From: CAZBRS01 sp964494475
GTDB taxonomy: Bacteria; Myxococcota_A; UBA9042; CAZBRS01
Assembly: GCA_964494475.1 (NCBI GenBank)
Contig: CAZBRS010000003.1
Location: 62,001 to 126,000 of the forward strand
Direction: 5' to 3'
Length of the DNA: 64,000 nucleotides
Shown here: piece by piece, positions 23,784-31,814 of the stretch
How the letters are laid out: every line of letters starts with the position of its first letter
How positions within the stretch are numbered: position 1 is the first letter of the stretch
The notes under the pieces: generated by a model
The model's database searches: none
What the model was told of the DNA's origin: nothing
The model's input: only the letters and a program-made list of their open reading frames with translations
Position numbers and translations under genes: made by a program

Positions 23784-24947
23784 TCAGGCGTACTGCAGCT
23801 CGGCGAAGATGTCGTCGAACTCCGGGAGCGACAACGTGAAGACGCCCGTGGCCTCGCCCGGCGCGCCCTTGGGGTTCGACCCCCACGGGTTCCGGATCGT
23901 GATGCGATCGGCCTTGGCGTCCCAACCGATTACGCTGTAGGCGTGCCCCTTGGGCAGCTTGAGCCGGTTCTCGGTCATCACGGCCGCCGTCACGATGCGG
24001 CCCTCCTTGAAGGCACGCGTGAGCTTGCCCCGGGTCGCGGCCAGCCCCGTGAGCGCCAGGAAGTCGTGGTCGCCGCGATGCCCGCTGAACGTGAGGACGC
24101 CCTCGCTCAGCAGGTTGCCATCGCCGACCTCGGCCTGACGATCCGTCTGGGCGCTCTTGCCCTTCACCTGGCCGTAGGCCTTCTCGAGCACCGGCAGCCA
24201 CAGCCCGTCGCCGCCCGACGACGAGTAACGCGCCACTTCGGCGTCGGTGGGCGGCGCGATGGTCACCGTCCCCCGGCCCGGGAAGTCGACCGTATAGCCG
24301 ACGACCTGCTTGCCCTTGCGGTTCTCGCGAATCATGCGGACCACGGCCAGGGGGTCGCGCGCGATGACGCTGCCGAGAGCCGCCAGGAAATAGCAGTCGC
24401 CCAGGCCGCCCTGCCTGAGCGCCGAGAGGGTGGGCGCGCCGTTCGGGAACAGCACGCGGGACTGACCCGCGATCCGCGCCAGCCCGTTCGAGTGCGACAG
24501 GTCGACGCCGCGCTTCTTTCCGGCCTCGTAGGCCACGAGATCGGTGCGCGAGAGCCCGTCGTTCTCGTCGCCGAGCTCGTCGTTCGACAGCTCTTCGAGA
24601 TCCTCGATGGCCTTGTGCAACGCCGCCACGGCCGCCGCCTCGGCGCCCGTGATGCGGGGGTCGAGCATCAGCGAGTTGGCCTCGGCCCGCGAGATGAAGC
24701 CGTCGCCGTTCCGGTCCCACGTCGAAAAGCGCGCGCGCGCGATGGTGGCCCACCCCGACGCCGGCACCGCCGGCTTCACCGCCGTGGCGCCGGCCCCGGC
24801 GGCCGTCGTCGGACGCAGCGCCGCGGTCTGGGCTCCGTAGCCCGTGGCGGGCACGTTGGCGCGCGCGACCGTCGTACGCGTCTTGTCGGCCGGCGCTACC
24901 GAGGGGGTCGCAGCGGTCTTCGGTTGGGGCTTCTGGTCGTGGGGCAA
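23784..24947 (-). CDS. calpain-like cysteine protease with EF-hand
   Basis: A 387-residue protein with a calpain (C2) type catalytic core. The triad is visible: C185 in QGGLGDCYFLAAL, H335 in GHAYSVIGWD and N353 in RNPWGS. Ahead of it, residues 78-89 (DRNGDGFISRAE) form a textbook EF-hand calcium loop, and 127-137 (DENDGLSRTDL) a shorter second one. The first about 65 residues are Pro/Ala/Thr-rich and disordered. No Sec signal is seen. No ATG occurs near the expected N-terminus; the TTG at 24947 follows GGGAGG by 5 bases and is the best start. Bacterial calpains are uncommon and their substrates mostly unknown; calcium control is inferred from the EF-hand. Confidence 0.82.
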   Translation of the reverse strand: MPHDQKPQPKTAATPSVAPADKTRTTVARANVPATGYGAQTAALRPTTAAGAGATAVKPAVPASGWATIARARFSTWDRNGDGFISRAEANSLMLDPRITGAEAAAVAALHKAIEDLEELSNDELGDENDGLSRTDLVAYEAGKKRGVDLSHSNGLARIAGQSRVLFPNGAPTLSALRQGGLGDCYFLAALGSVIARDPLAVVRMIRENRKGKQVVGYTVDFPGRGTVTIAPPTDAEVARYSSSGGDGLWLPVLEKAYGQVKGKSAQTDRQAEVGDGNLLSEGVLTFSGHRGDHDFLALTGLAATRGKLTRAFKEGRIVTAAVMTENRLKLPKGHAYSVIGWDAKADRITIRNPWGSNPKGAPGEATGVFTLSLPEFDDIFAELQYA

Positions 24948-25065
24948 GCGGGCCTCCCGCCCCGACGAGGGGCGATGCGTTCCTTCTGCGGCGTCGATGG
25001 TATAGAATTCACCCGCGACCCGCAAGGCGAGCGCCCCCGGGGCCCGCTGCCGGGGAGGGAGGCCC

Positions 25066-25605
25066 ATGCCACGTCTCGTGACCGCGCTGCTCGTGCTCGT
25101 GCTCCTCGGCTGCCGCGGCGCGCCCGCCGCCGTGCCTCCCGAGTGCGGGCCGACGCGCCTCGACGAAAGTCGCGTCAGGGCGGCGCTCCCCCTGGTGTTG
25201 CCCCCCGAGCTCGCCGCCTGGAACGTGATCGCGCTCCAGCAGGACGCCTGCCCGGGCGCCGAGGCCTGGGAGCGGGTCGACGTGACGCTCGAGGCCGCCC
25301 CTCGCGAGGGAGCACCGACCTGGCGGGCCGTGCTGACGCTGCGGCTCTCCGTACCCGAGGCGCGCCTGGTCGAAGGCGACGAGATGCCCGCGGTGCGCGC
25401 AGTGGCCGAAGCGGCCGGGCGATGTCGCGAGCTCGAGGCCCTGGAGCCCGTCGTCGCCTGGCTCGCGACGCACGGCCCCGCGCTGGCCGTCCTCGAGCCC
25501 GGCGCACCCGACCTGGCCGTGGTGCACCTTCGGCCCCGCGAGGCGTCGGCTGGCGGGACCGAGCTCCGCTTCGCCACCCGGCTCGGTCGTCCCCTCCCGC
25601 CCTAG
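25066..25605 (+). CDS. small lipoprotein of unknown function
   Basis: A 179-residue predicted lipoprotein: MPRLVTALLVLVLLGC ends in an LLGC lipobox with the Cys at residue 16. The mature part has three further Cys, many Leu/Val/Glu and no recognised domain. A strong GGGAGGGAGG ribosome binding site precedes the ATG, and a TATAGAAT -10-like sequence lies at 25001, about 60 bases upstream. It precedes the TolB gene by 72 bases on the same strand, so it may belong with the Tol-like envelope cluster. Confidence 0.68.
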   Translation: MPRLVTALLVLVLLGCRGAPAAVPPECGPTRLDESRVRAALPLVLPPELAAWNVIALQQDACPGAEAWERVDVTLEAAPREGAPTWRAVLTLRLSVPEARLVEGDEMPAVRAVAEAAGRCRELEALEPVVAWLATHGPALAVLEPGAPDLAVVHLRPREASAGGTELRFATRLGRPLPP

Positions 25606-25677
25606 GAACGTGGACTTTTCGCCCGAATCGGCGACAATGCGCTCGATTCCGGGCCCCGCCCCAACGGAGACCACGCC

Positions 25678-26997
25678 ATGCGGCTCGCGAGCTTCCTCCT
25701 GCTCCTGATCGGACTCTCTCCGGCCCCCGTGTCAGCTCAGGCTCCCCTCGGCGGCCTGTCGGCGCTGGGCGGCGAGAACGTCGACATCTTCTCGATCCAC
25801 GTGGTCGTGGGCCCCTCCGAGCGCGATCTGGAGTCGGTGGCGCTGTGGATCAAGGAGTGCGAGCCGTCCGATCGTCCGGCAGTCTGCGGCGAGCTGATGC
25901 GCCTCCTGAACAAGGACCTGCAGCTGACCGGGCTCTTCCGCCTGGTCGACCCCACGGCCCTGATCGTCGATCGCGACAAGGAGAGCTACGAGACCACCCA
26001 GTACCAGGGCTGGTTCGACAGCGGCGCGCGCTACCTGGTGAAGGGCGCCGTGCGCGACGGCAAGGTCTCGCTCAAGCTGCACAACGTGCTCGAGAAGGGC
26101 TCGTTCCGGTTCAAGAACGAGTCGTTCGCCGCCGACGAGAAGAGCCTCGTCAAGGGCGTGCACGGCTTCATGAACGAGCTCGTCCTCGCCCTGTCGGGCC
26201 AGAAGGGGCTGTTCGACTCGGTCATCTGGTTCGTCGCCATGGGCGCCAAGGGCACCAAGTCCATCCGCTCGTGCTATCTCGACGGCACCGGCCTCTCGAC
26301 GCTCATCGACAACGGCTCGGTCAACCTCTTTCCGGCACCCGCGCCGGGCGGCAAGGTGCTCTACACATCGTTCCTGGCCGGCCTGCCGCAGATCTTCATC
26401 GGCGACAAGCGCCTCACCCACGACGATCTGCAGTACCGCGGCGCGCAGTTCTCACCCGACGGCAAGCGGTTGGCCGTGGCGGTCAACGTCGACGGCGACG
26501 GCGATCGCGAGAGCCAGACCGACATCTTCCTCATGGACCCCGAGTCGGGCCGGCTCGGCAAGAACCTGACCGAGTCCGACGCCGACGAGGTCACCCCCTC
26601 GTGGTCGCCCGACGGCGGGCAGCTCGCGTTCGTGTCGAACCGCAGCGGCAACCCCCACATCTACGTCATGAACGCCGACGGCACCGGCGCGCGCCGCCTC
26701 ACCTACGCCGGCATCTACAACAGCACGCCCGACTGGGGCCCCAACGGCCTCATCGTGTTCACCGGGCTCGACGAGGGCAACGCCGACATCTTCACCGTCG
26801 ACCTCGGCGGCAACCTGCGGCGCCTCACCCAGGACCAGGGCAAGAACAAGGACCCGCGCTGGGGCCCCGACGGCCGGTACATCACCTACGTGTCGCGCCG
26901 CAGCGGCTCGTGGAACCTGTACCTCATGACCCCCGACGGTCGCTATCAGTGGATGATCGTGAACGGGGAAGGCGATCTGTCGACGCCCTGGTGGTAA
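25678..26997 (+). CDS. tolB: TolB-type beta-propeller protein
   Basis: Predicted periplasmic component of the Tol-Pal system, 439 residues. A signal peptide (residues 1 to about 20, ending VSAQ) is followed by the TolB N-terminal domain (LNKDLQLTGLFRLVDP, GARYLVKGAV) and a C-terminal beta-propeller of WD40-like repeats with FSPDGKRLAV, WSPDGGQLAFVSNRSGNPHIYVM and WGPDGRYITYVSRRSG. In E. coli TolB binds Pal, TolA and the outer membrane. No pal gene is visible. Its stop codon lies directly against the end of the convergent AgmX-like transducer gene. Confidence 0.88.
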   Translation: MRLASFLLLLIGLSPAPVSAQAPLGGLSALGGENVDIFSIHVVVGPSERDLESVALWIKECEPSDRPAVCGELMRLLNKDLQLTGLFRLVDPTALIVDRDKESYETTQYQGWFDSGARYLVKGAVRDGKVSLKLHNVLEKGSFRFKNESFAADEKSLVKGVHGFMNELVLALSGQKGLFDSVIWFVAMGAKGTKSIRSCYLDGTGLSTLIDNGSVNLFPAPAPGGKVLYTSFLAGLPQIFIGDKRLTHDDLQYRGAQFSPDGKRLAVAVNVDGDGDRESQTDIFLMDPESGRLGKNLTESDADEVTPSWSPDGGQLAFVSNRSGNPHIYVMNADGTGARRLTYAGIYNSTPDWGPNGLIVFTGLDEGNADIFTVDLGGNLRRLTQDQGKNKDPRWGPDGRYITYVSRRSGSWNLYLMTPDGRYQWMIVNGEGDLSTPWW

Positions 26998-28731
26998 CTA
27001 ACCTGCCGGATTGAACACGAACGGCCACTTGACGATGCAGATGCCGCCCTTGGGCTTCTGGAACGTCATGCGACGGATGCTGCGGAGCACGCAGTCCTCG
27101 ACCTGCCCGTTCTTCAGGGTGGTCGCGATCACCGTGGCGTTCTGGGCCTTGCCTTCCTGGTCGATGGTCCAGCGCACGTCGATCTTGCCGGCCAGATCGG
27201 GGTTCAGGATGAGCTGGCTCTCGTAGCACGCCTTGATGGCGTTCTTGCGGCGCATCACCATGTTGCGGATGTTGCTCTTCTCGCAGAAGCCCTCGGCGCT
27301 GCCCTGGCCGAAGTTGATCTGCGACACCTTCTTGGTGCCCTTGCGACCCAGGCTGGCCTTCATGCCCACGCCGCCCCCGGTATCGATCTTGCCGAGGCCC
27401 TGGATGCGCCCGTAGCCGCCAGCGCCACCGCCGCCCTTGCCCGTTCCGCGGAAGCCGAGGCCTCCGGATCCGTGGCCGAGGACGAACTCGGCGCCCGTGC
27501 CGCTCATGGCGACGGCCAGCTTGTTGTTGAACCCCTCGTCGTTGGACATGAGGTTCGAGAGCGCGCTGTTGTTGTTCAGGTTGTCGGACAGCATGGAGTT
27601 CAGGCCGATCTTCTTGGGATCGATCTCCTTGACCATCTTGCCGTCGCGCTTCGGCACCTTGCTCTCGAGGTCGGGATCGACGTCGGTGTCGCCGAACTTG
27701 CCCTCGTCGCCTTCGGCCTGCTTGCCGGTGGTGTCTTCCTCTTCGCCGAGATCCTGCTGCTTCTGCTCCTCGAACGTCTCGAACTCGACCTTGAGCGTCT
27801 TGTTCGGGTCGTCGATCTTGGGCTTGGCGGGGGACTCGACCCAACTGAACAGCGAGAACGCCAGCAGCCCGAACTGCAACACGACCGACGCCAGGAACAC
27901 GCCCATGAGGTCACGGTCGAACACCATGCCGAGCGAGCCGAAGCGCCGGTGCTGCCGCACGAAGCGGAAGAACAGGTTCACGCGGCCGATGTTCCACACA
28001 CCCCAGTCGCCGTCGTTGAACGGCACGTAGTTGACGCCCGAGACGTTGAAGGTGTTGGCCTTCAGGAACTCGGCGATCTCGCTCTTCTTTCCGCCGATGG
28101 AGACCTGGCCCTTCATGGCGGTCGACAGACCGATCTTGTATTCACCGGCGCCCGTGGCCGTGAACAGCTTGAACGACTTGGGCAGGTCGGTCGAGGGCAC
28201 CGTGAACGTGTTGGCGATGCCCTCGCCCGCCGTGACGTCTTGCGGTTCGGTGAACATGAGCTCGTGCACGACCTCGCCGTGGAAGAACTGCGCCACGCGC
28301 AGGAACGGCCCGTGCGGCAGCCAGCCCGTCTCGGCGTTGACCGTGGCCAGGCCGCCGACCAGCAGCGCCACCGAACCCAGCATGACGAAGTAGTACCCCA
28401 CCAGCGCGATGATGACATCGGTCTGGAAGATCTGCGGACAGGCCAGGAAGATGTAGCCGAGGGTGGCCATCGTCCAGAGCCCGAACACGATGTTCGCGGC
28501 GCCGTAGGCCCGCCGCATCTTGCGAACGAAGATGACCGCGCTGACCCCGAGCGAGAGCACGAGCGTCGCGATGAGCATCGCGATCGAGCCGGTGGGCCCC
28601 TCGAGGCCCAACAACCACTCGAGCCCCGTGACGTTCATGAGGAGTTGTTCGAGCTCGAAGAACGGAAGGACCGTCGCCCCGATGAGCGCGACGAACGCGC
28701 CCACGACGGAGATCAGGAGTCCTTTCTTCAT
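26998..28731 (-). CDS. multi-pass membrane protein with AgmX/PglI-type (TonB-like) C-terminal domain
   Basis: A 577-residue protein. Four N-terminal membrane helices (about residues 5-25, 48-68, 80-98, 107-130) are followed by a beta-rich region (about 160-275, with VSTDLPKSF-like and VPFNDGDWGVWNIG segments), a fifth helix at about 288-306, an acidic and then Gly-rich linker (LGFRGTGKGGGGAGGYG), and the AgmX/PglI C-terminal domain at about 478-577. The last has KACYESQL, VEDCVLRSIRR and KWPFVF, the pattern of the TonB-like module common in Myxococcota. It probably spans the periplasm and couples motor energy to an outer-membrane partner. It is divergent from the TolQ/TolR set, with a good promoter on each strand between them. 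Confidence 0.8.
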   Translation of the reverse strand: MKKGLLISVVGAFVALIGATVLPFFELEQLLMNVTGLEWLLGLEGPTGSIAMLIATLVLSLGVSAVIFVRKMRRAYGAANIVFGLWTMATLGYIFLACPQIFQTDVIIALVGYYFVMLGSVALLVGGLATVNAETGWLPHGPFLRVAQFFHGEVVHELMFTEPQDVTAGEGIANTFTVPSTDLPKSFKLFTATGAGEYKIGLSTAMKGQVSIGGKKSEIAEFLKANTFNVSGVNYVPFNDGDWGVWNIGRVNLFFRFVRQHRRFGSLGMVFDRDLMGVFLASVVLQFGLLAFSLFSWVESPAKPKIDDPNKTLKVEFETFEEQKQQDLGEEEDTTGKQAEGDEGKFGDTDVDPDLESKVPKRDGKMVKEIDPKKIGLNSMLSDNLNNNSALSNLMSNDEGFNNKLAVAMSGTGAEFVLGHGSGGLGFRGTGKGGGGAGGYGRIQGLGKIDTGGGVGMKASLGRKGTKKVSQINFGQGSAEGFCEKSNIRNMVMRRKNAIKACYESQLILNPDLAGKIDVRWTIDQEGKAQNATVIATTLKNGQVEDCVLRSIRRMTFQKPKGGICIVKWPFVFNPAG

Positions 28732-28776
28732 TGTCGCCCCCGTGCGGATGCGGCCCCGAGCGGCCAGACCTGCGGT

Positions 28777-28805
28777 ATGGTAGTAAGGTCGCCTTGGGGC
28801 GTCAA
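28777..28805 (-). promoter_or_regulatory. promoter of the AgmX-like transducer gene
   Basis: On the minus strand TTGACG (28805-28800), 17-base spacer, TACCAT (28782-28777), with a leader of about 40 bases carrying a GGGGG ribosome binding site. Confidence 0.6.
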
Positions 28806-28840
28806 GCGTTTTGGGCTCGCGCGTCGAGCCAGGAAATTCG

Positions 28841-28869
28841 TTGACAGCCCTCTACCCCGTCGATATCAT
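28841..28869 (+). promoter_or_regulatory. strong promoter of the TolQ/TolR-like operon
   Basis: TTGACA (28841-28846, perfect consensus), 17-base spacer, TATCAT (28864-28869). The leader of about 60 bases ends in GGGAGGAG before the ATG. Confidence 0.75.
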
Positions 28870-28937
28870 CCCGTCCGTTGCCCGGCCGTGGTATTGGCCG
28901 CGGTAGGTTCATTCCTGTCTATTCTGGGAGGAGCCAG

Positions 28938-29597
28938 ATGAGCTTCATCGCGGAGTCGTTCGAGAAGGGCGGATGGATGATGTGGCCGATCCTCATCACG
29001 AGCATCTTCGTGTGGGGTGTGGCAATCGAGAGAACCATTTACCTGTTCTTCCGGGCCAGCGCCCCCGCGGAGGCGCTCCTGCACCTGCTCGAGCGGTCCA
29101 TCATGTCGGGCGACCTCGCCCGCGCCATCAAGGACTCCTTGACGCAGAACTCGCCCCTGGCGCGCATCATCCGCTCGGGCCTCACCAAGGTCGAGCGCGG
29201 CACCGACGAGGTGCAGGCCGCCATCGACGAGGCCGCCCTCCGCGAGCTGCCGAAGATCGAGAAGCGCACGGCCTACCTTGCCATGTTCGGCAACGTCGCC
29301 ATGCTCCTCGGCCTGCTCGGCACCATCACGGGCATGATCATTTCGTTCGGCGCCGTCGCGAACGCTGATCCGTCCGAGAAGGCCTCCCTGCTGGCCCGCG
29401 GCATCTCCGAAGCCATGAACTGCACCGCCTTCGGTCTGATCACGGCCATCCCGGCGCTGCTGTTCTTCGCCATCCTCCAGGGCAAGACGCAGAAGCTCAT
29501 CGACGACATCAACGAGGGCTCGATCCGCGTCGTCAACCTGGTGCTGGCGCACAAGGACCAGCTCCTGTCGAAGGAGTCCACGCGTACGAAGGGCTAA
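28938..29597 (+). CDS. MotA/TolQ/ExbB family proton channel protein
   Basis: A 219-residue inner-membrane protein, proton-channel subunit of a TolQ/ExbB-type motor. Three membrane helices: about 15-35 (MMWPILITSIFVWGVAIERTIYLF in part), 115-140 (TAYLAMFGNVAMLLGLLGTITGMI) and 160-180 (TAFGLITAIPALLFFAIL). The GLLGTITGM and AFGLITAIPAL blocks are the family signatures. The start at 28938 was chosen for its GGGAGGAG ribosome binding site and because it places helix 1 correctly. It is the first gene of a strong-promoter operon with two TolR-like genes, the stoichiometry of the myxobacterial AglRQS motor. Confidence 0.92.
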   Translation: MSFIAESFEKGGWMMWPILITSIFVWGVAIERTIYLFFRASAPAEALLHLLERSIMSGDLARAIKDSLTQNSPLARIIRSGLTKVERGTDEVQAAIDEAALRELPKIEKRTAYLAMFGNVAMLLGLLGTITGMIISFGAVANADPSEKASLLARGISEAMNCTAFGLITAIPALLFFAILQGKTQKLIDDINEGSIRVVNLVLAHKDQLLSKESTRTKG

Positions 29598-29652
29598 ACA
29601 CCCGTCGTCGCGTTCCTGACTCCCTCCAACCTGCCTTCGGGAGGAGCACAGC

Positions 29653-30135
29653 ATGGCTGGCGGTGGATCCCCGACTCCGAGCAAGAGTGGCAAGAAGTCC
29701 TTGGACTTCGTCGTCAATCTTGTGCCGATGATTGACCTTCTCTCCGTGCTGATCTCGTTCCTGCTCATCACCGCCGTGTGGACCGAGTTGGCTCGCATCA
29801 ACACGGACAACGTGATGGACAAGTCCGACGTCAAGCCCAAGCAGGAGCAGCAGGAAGAACGCAAGGACCTGAAGATCCTGCTCGACGACAAGGGCGGCGT
29901 TCAGATGCGCTTCACGGGCGAAGAGCCCGTTCGCGTCGAGCGGGGTGACGACCTCATGGGTCGCTTCCGCGAGAAGATCACCGAGCTCAAGAAGCGCGCC
30001 AAGGAGAACCAGAAGGTCATCGTCGCCGCCGAAGACAAAGTCCAGTACGAGCTGCTCATCCAGGTCATGGACATTTGCCTCGACGTCGGCCTGAAGGCGC
30101 TCTCGGTCGGTGATCCGAGCGCGTTCGAGTCCTAG
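29653..30135 (+). CDS. ExbD/TolR family protein (first of two)
   Basis: A 160-residue single-pass membrane protein that works with a TolQ/ExbB channel. The helix at about 22-43 carries the essential Asp in VPMIDLLSVLISFLLI, the proton-binding site of the family. After it come a Lys/Glu/Gln-rich linker and a C-terminal periplasmic domain. The ribosome binding site GGGAGGAGC is strong. The N-terminal tail is Gly/Ser/Lys-rich and cytoplasmic. It differs clearly from the second TolR-like protein, so the two are not a recent duplication. Confidence 0.88.
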   Translation: MAGGGSPTPSKSGKKSLDFVVNLVPMIDLLSVLISFLLITAVWTELARINTDNVMDKSDVKPKQEQQEERKDLKILLDDKGGVQMRFTGEEPVRVERGDDLMGRFREKITELKKRAKENQKVIVAAEDKVQYELLIQVMDICLDVGLKALSVGDPSAFES

Positions 30136-30162
30136 TCTGGCACTGCGCCGCGGGAGGTTCCG

Positions 30163-30723
30163 ATGCCCGTAAAGAAGCCCCAGAAGCAGATCGGCAAATC
30201 GATCAGCTTGAGGTTCTACAAGAAGAGCGCGCACGGCAAGGCCTCGATGCTGGCCGACCTCAACGTGACGCCCATGGTCGACATGCTCATGATGCTCGTC
30301 GTGTTCCTGCTGATGTCGTTCAGCGCCTCCGGCGAGATCCTGTTCATCTCCAAGGACATCACCCTGCCCAAGGCCTACAACTCCGTGACCCTCGACCGCG
30401 CCCCCGTAATCGCGGTCTCCGCGTCGTCCGTGGCGCTCGAAGGCGAACTGGTCATGCGCACCGGCGACGTCGATGAGCGCTGGTACTCCGACTGGAAGCT
30501 CCCGCCCGTCATCGAACGCCTGGAGCGCATGCGTCGCCTCGCGCAGGAGGCCAACCCCGACAGGCCGTTCAAGGGCGAGGTCATCATCCAGTCCGACGGA
30601 CAAGTGCAGTTCGCGGTCATCAAGATGGTCATGTTCTCGTGCGCCCAGGCTGGCTACGTGAACGTGAACTTCGCCGTTCAGAAGGGTGGCAAGGCCGTCG
30701 TCACCACCGGCGGCGAGCACTGA
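30163..30723 (+). CDS. ExbD/TolR family protein (second of two)
   Basis: A 186-residue single-pass inner-membrane protein. The helix at about 35-55 contains the family Asp in NVTPMVDMLMMLVVFLL, nearer the classic ExbD sequence than the preceding gene. The periplasmic domain contains ITLPKAYN and GEVIIQSDGQVQFAVI, the usual ExbD/TolR fold. A GGGAGG ribosome binding site precedes the ATG, 27 bases after the previous stop. One TolQ-like plus two different TolR-like proteins is the composition of the AglR-AglQ-AglS gliding motor. Confidence 0.88.
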   Translation: MPVKKPQKQIGKSISLRFYKKSAHGKASMLADLNVTPMVDMLMMLVVFLLMSFSASGEILFISKDITLPKAYNSVTLDRAPVIAVSASSVALEGELVMRTGDVDERWYSDWKLPPVIERLERMRRLAQEANPDRPFKGEVIIQSDGQVQFAVIKMVMFSCAQAGYVNVNFAVQKGGKAVVTTGGEH

Positions 30724-30749
30724 GCCGCGGCCCTTCGTCAGGGGGTCCC

Positions 30750-31790
30750 GTGCCCCTCTTCTTCTTTCGCTTCTTCCCTCGACATCGCCTCGGGTTGGTG
30801 CTCGCGCTCGGCTTCCTGCTGCTCGTGGCCGGGGCCTTCGTGTTCTTCACCTGGCGCGGCCGCGACGTCCTGACCGACTTCTACGAGCCCAAGCTGCTGA
30901 CCCTGCGCGTGGGGGGCGTGACCGTCTATCCCTCCACCAGCGCCATGGCCGAGGTCATGGCCGGTCTGCCGGTCGAGGTGACCTGCGAGGTCGTGGCGCC
31001 CGCGCGCCCGGGTGAGCAGTCGCACTTCGTCCTGCAGGGGGGCGGAGAGCCCGTGAGCGCGAAGGGATGCAACGCGAAGCTCGCGTGGAGCGGTCCCTCC
31101 GGCCAGGAGGGGCGCGTGTCGGTCGAGTACCACGTGCGTGGGGCCGACGGCACCGATCGGCTCATCGAGCGCCGCGAGGCCAAGGTCACCCTGGTCGCGC
31201 AGCGCGAGTACCTCCGCATCCGCTCGCTGGAAGACGATCAGCAGCGTCCGCTCCCCACCCTGACCGTACCGCGCTCGGTCGTGCCGTTCGTCGACGCGGC
31301 GTTGCGCCTCGAGGGCAGCCCGGAGCACTACGCCGTGCTCTTCTTCGTGCGCAGGCAAGGCGGCACCTCCCCGGTGCTGCAGGTTCTGGTGCCGCCCGAC
31401 GATCCCAAGGCCTGGCGCCCCGTGGTCGCGCCGTTGCGAAAGTTCCGCTCGTGGGGCGAGGGTCTGAATGGCTTCGCTGCCTGGCCCGGGGGCCGCGACC
31501 CGCGCAAGGATCAGCCGGCCGACCCCATCCAGATCGGCAACCAGGAAGAGACCCGCGTGGCGTTCGAGCTCTTCGCGGGCCTGTTCCGCCTGGCCGACGT
31601 GCCGCGCGTGACCGAGGCCGCCATCAGCCTCAAGGAGGTCGGCGGCGAGCGCGCGGTGTTCCAGGTCAAGGGGCTCGAGCTCGAGGCCCTGCGCCAGATC
31701 GCGTACAAGGGCTGGCTGAGCGAGCCCGTCACCGTGGTTCGCGCCGAGGTCGCCCCCAAGGCCACCACGTTCGAGTGGCGCGCCGAGTAG
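30750..31790 (+). CDS. membrane-anchored protein of unknown function in the TolQ/TolR operon
   Basis: A 346-residue protein not recognised. A short cytoplasmic tail (MPLFFFRFFPRHR) leads to one membrane helix at about 14-35, with the remaining about 310 residues predicted periplasmic and beta-rich (LTLRVGGVTVYPSTSAM, VEVTCEVVAPARPGEQSHFV). Translation begins at GTG with AGGGGG 4 bases upstream, 26 bases after the second TolR-like gene, which implies cotranscription with the motor genes. It may be a periplasmic accessory or load component of that motor. The carbamoyltransferase gene follows 24 bases later. Confidence 0.62.
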   Translation: MPLFFFRFFPRHRLGLVLALGFLLLVAGAFVFFTWRGRDVLTDFYEPKLLTLRVGGVTVYPSTSAMAEVMAGLPVEVTCEVVAPARPGEQSHFVLQGGGEPVSAKGCNAKLAWSGPSGQEGRVSVEYHVRGADGTDRLIERREAKVTLVAQREYLRIRSLEDDQQRPLPTLTVPRSVVPFVDAALRLEGSPEHYAVLFFVRRQGGTSPVLQVLVPPDDPKAWRPVVAPLRKFRSWGEGLNGFAAWPGGRDPRKDQPADPIQIGNQEETRVAFELFAGLFRLADVPRVTEAAISLKEVGGERAVFQVKGLELEALRQIAYKGWLSEPVTVVRAEVAPKATTFEWRAE

Positions 31791-31814
31791 TTCCCCGCCT
31801 GAACCGGAGTCACC

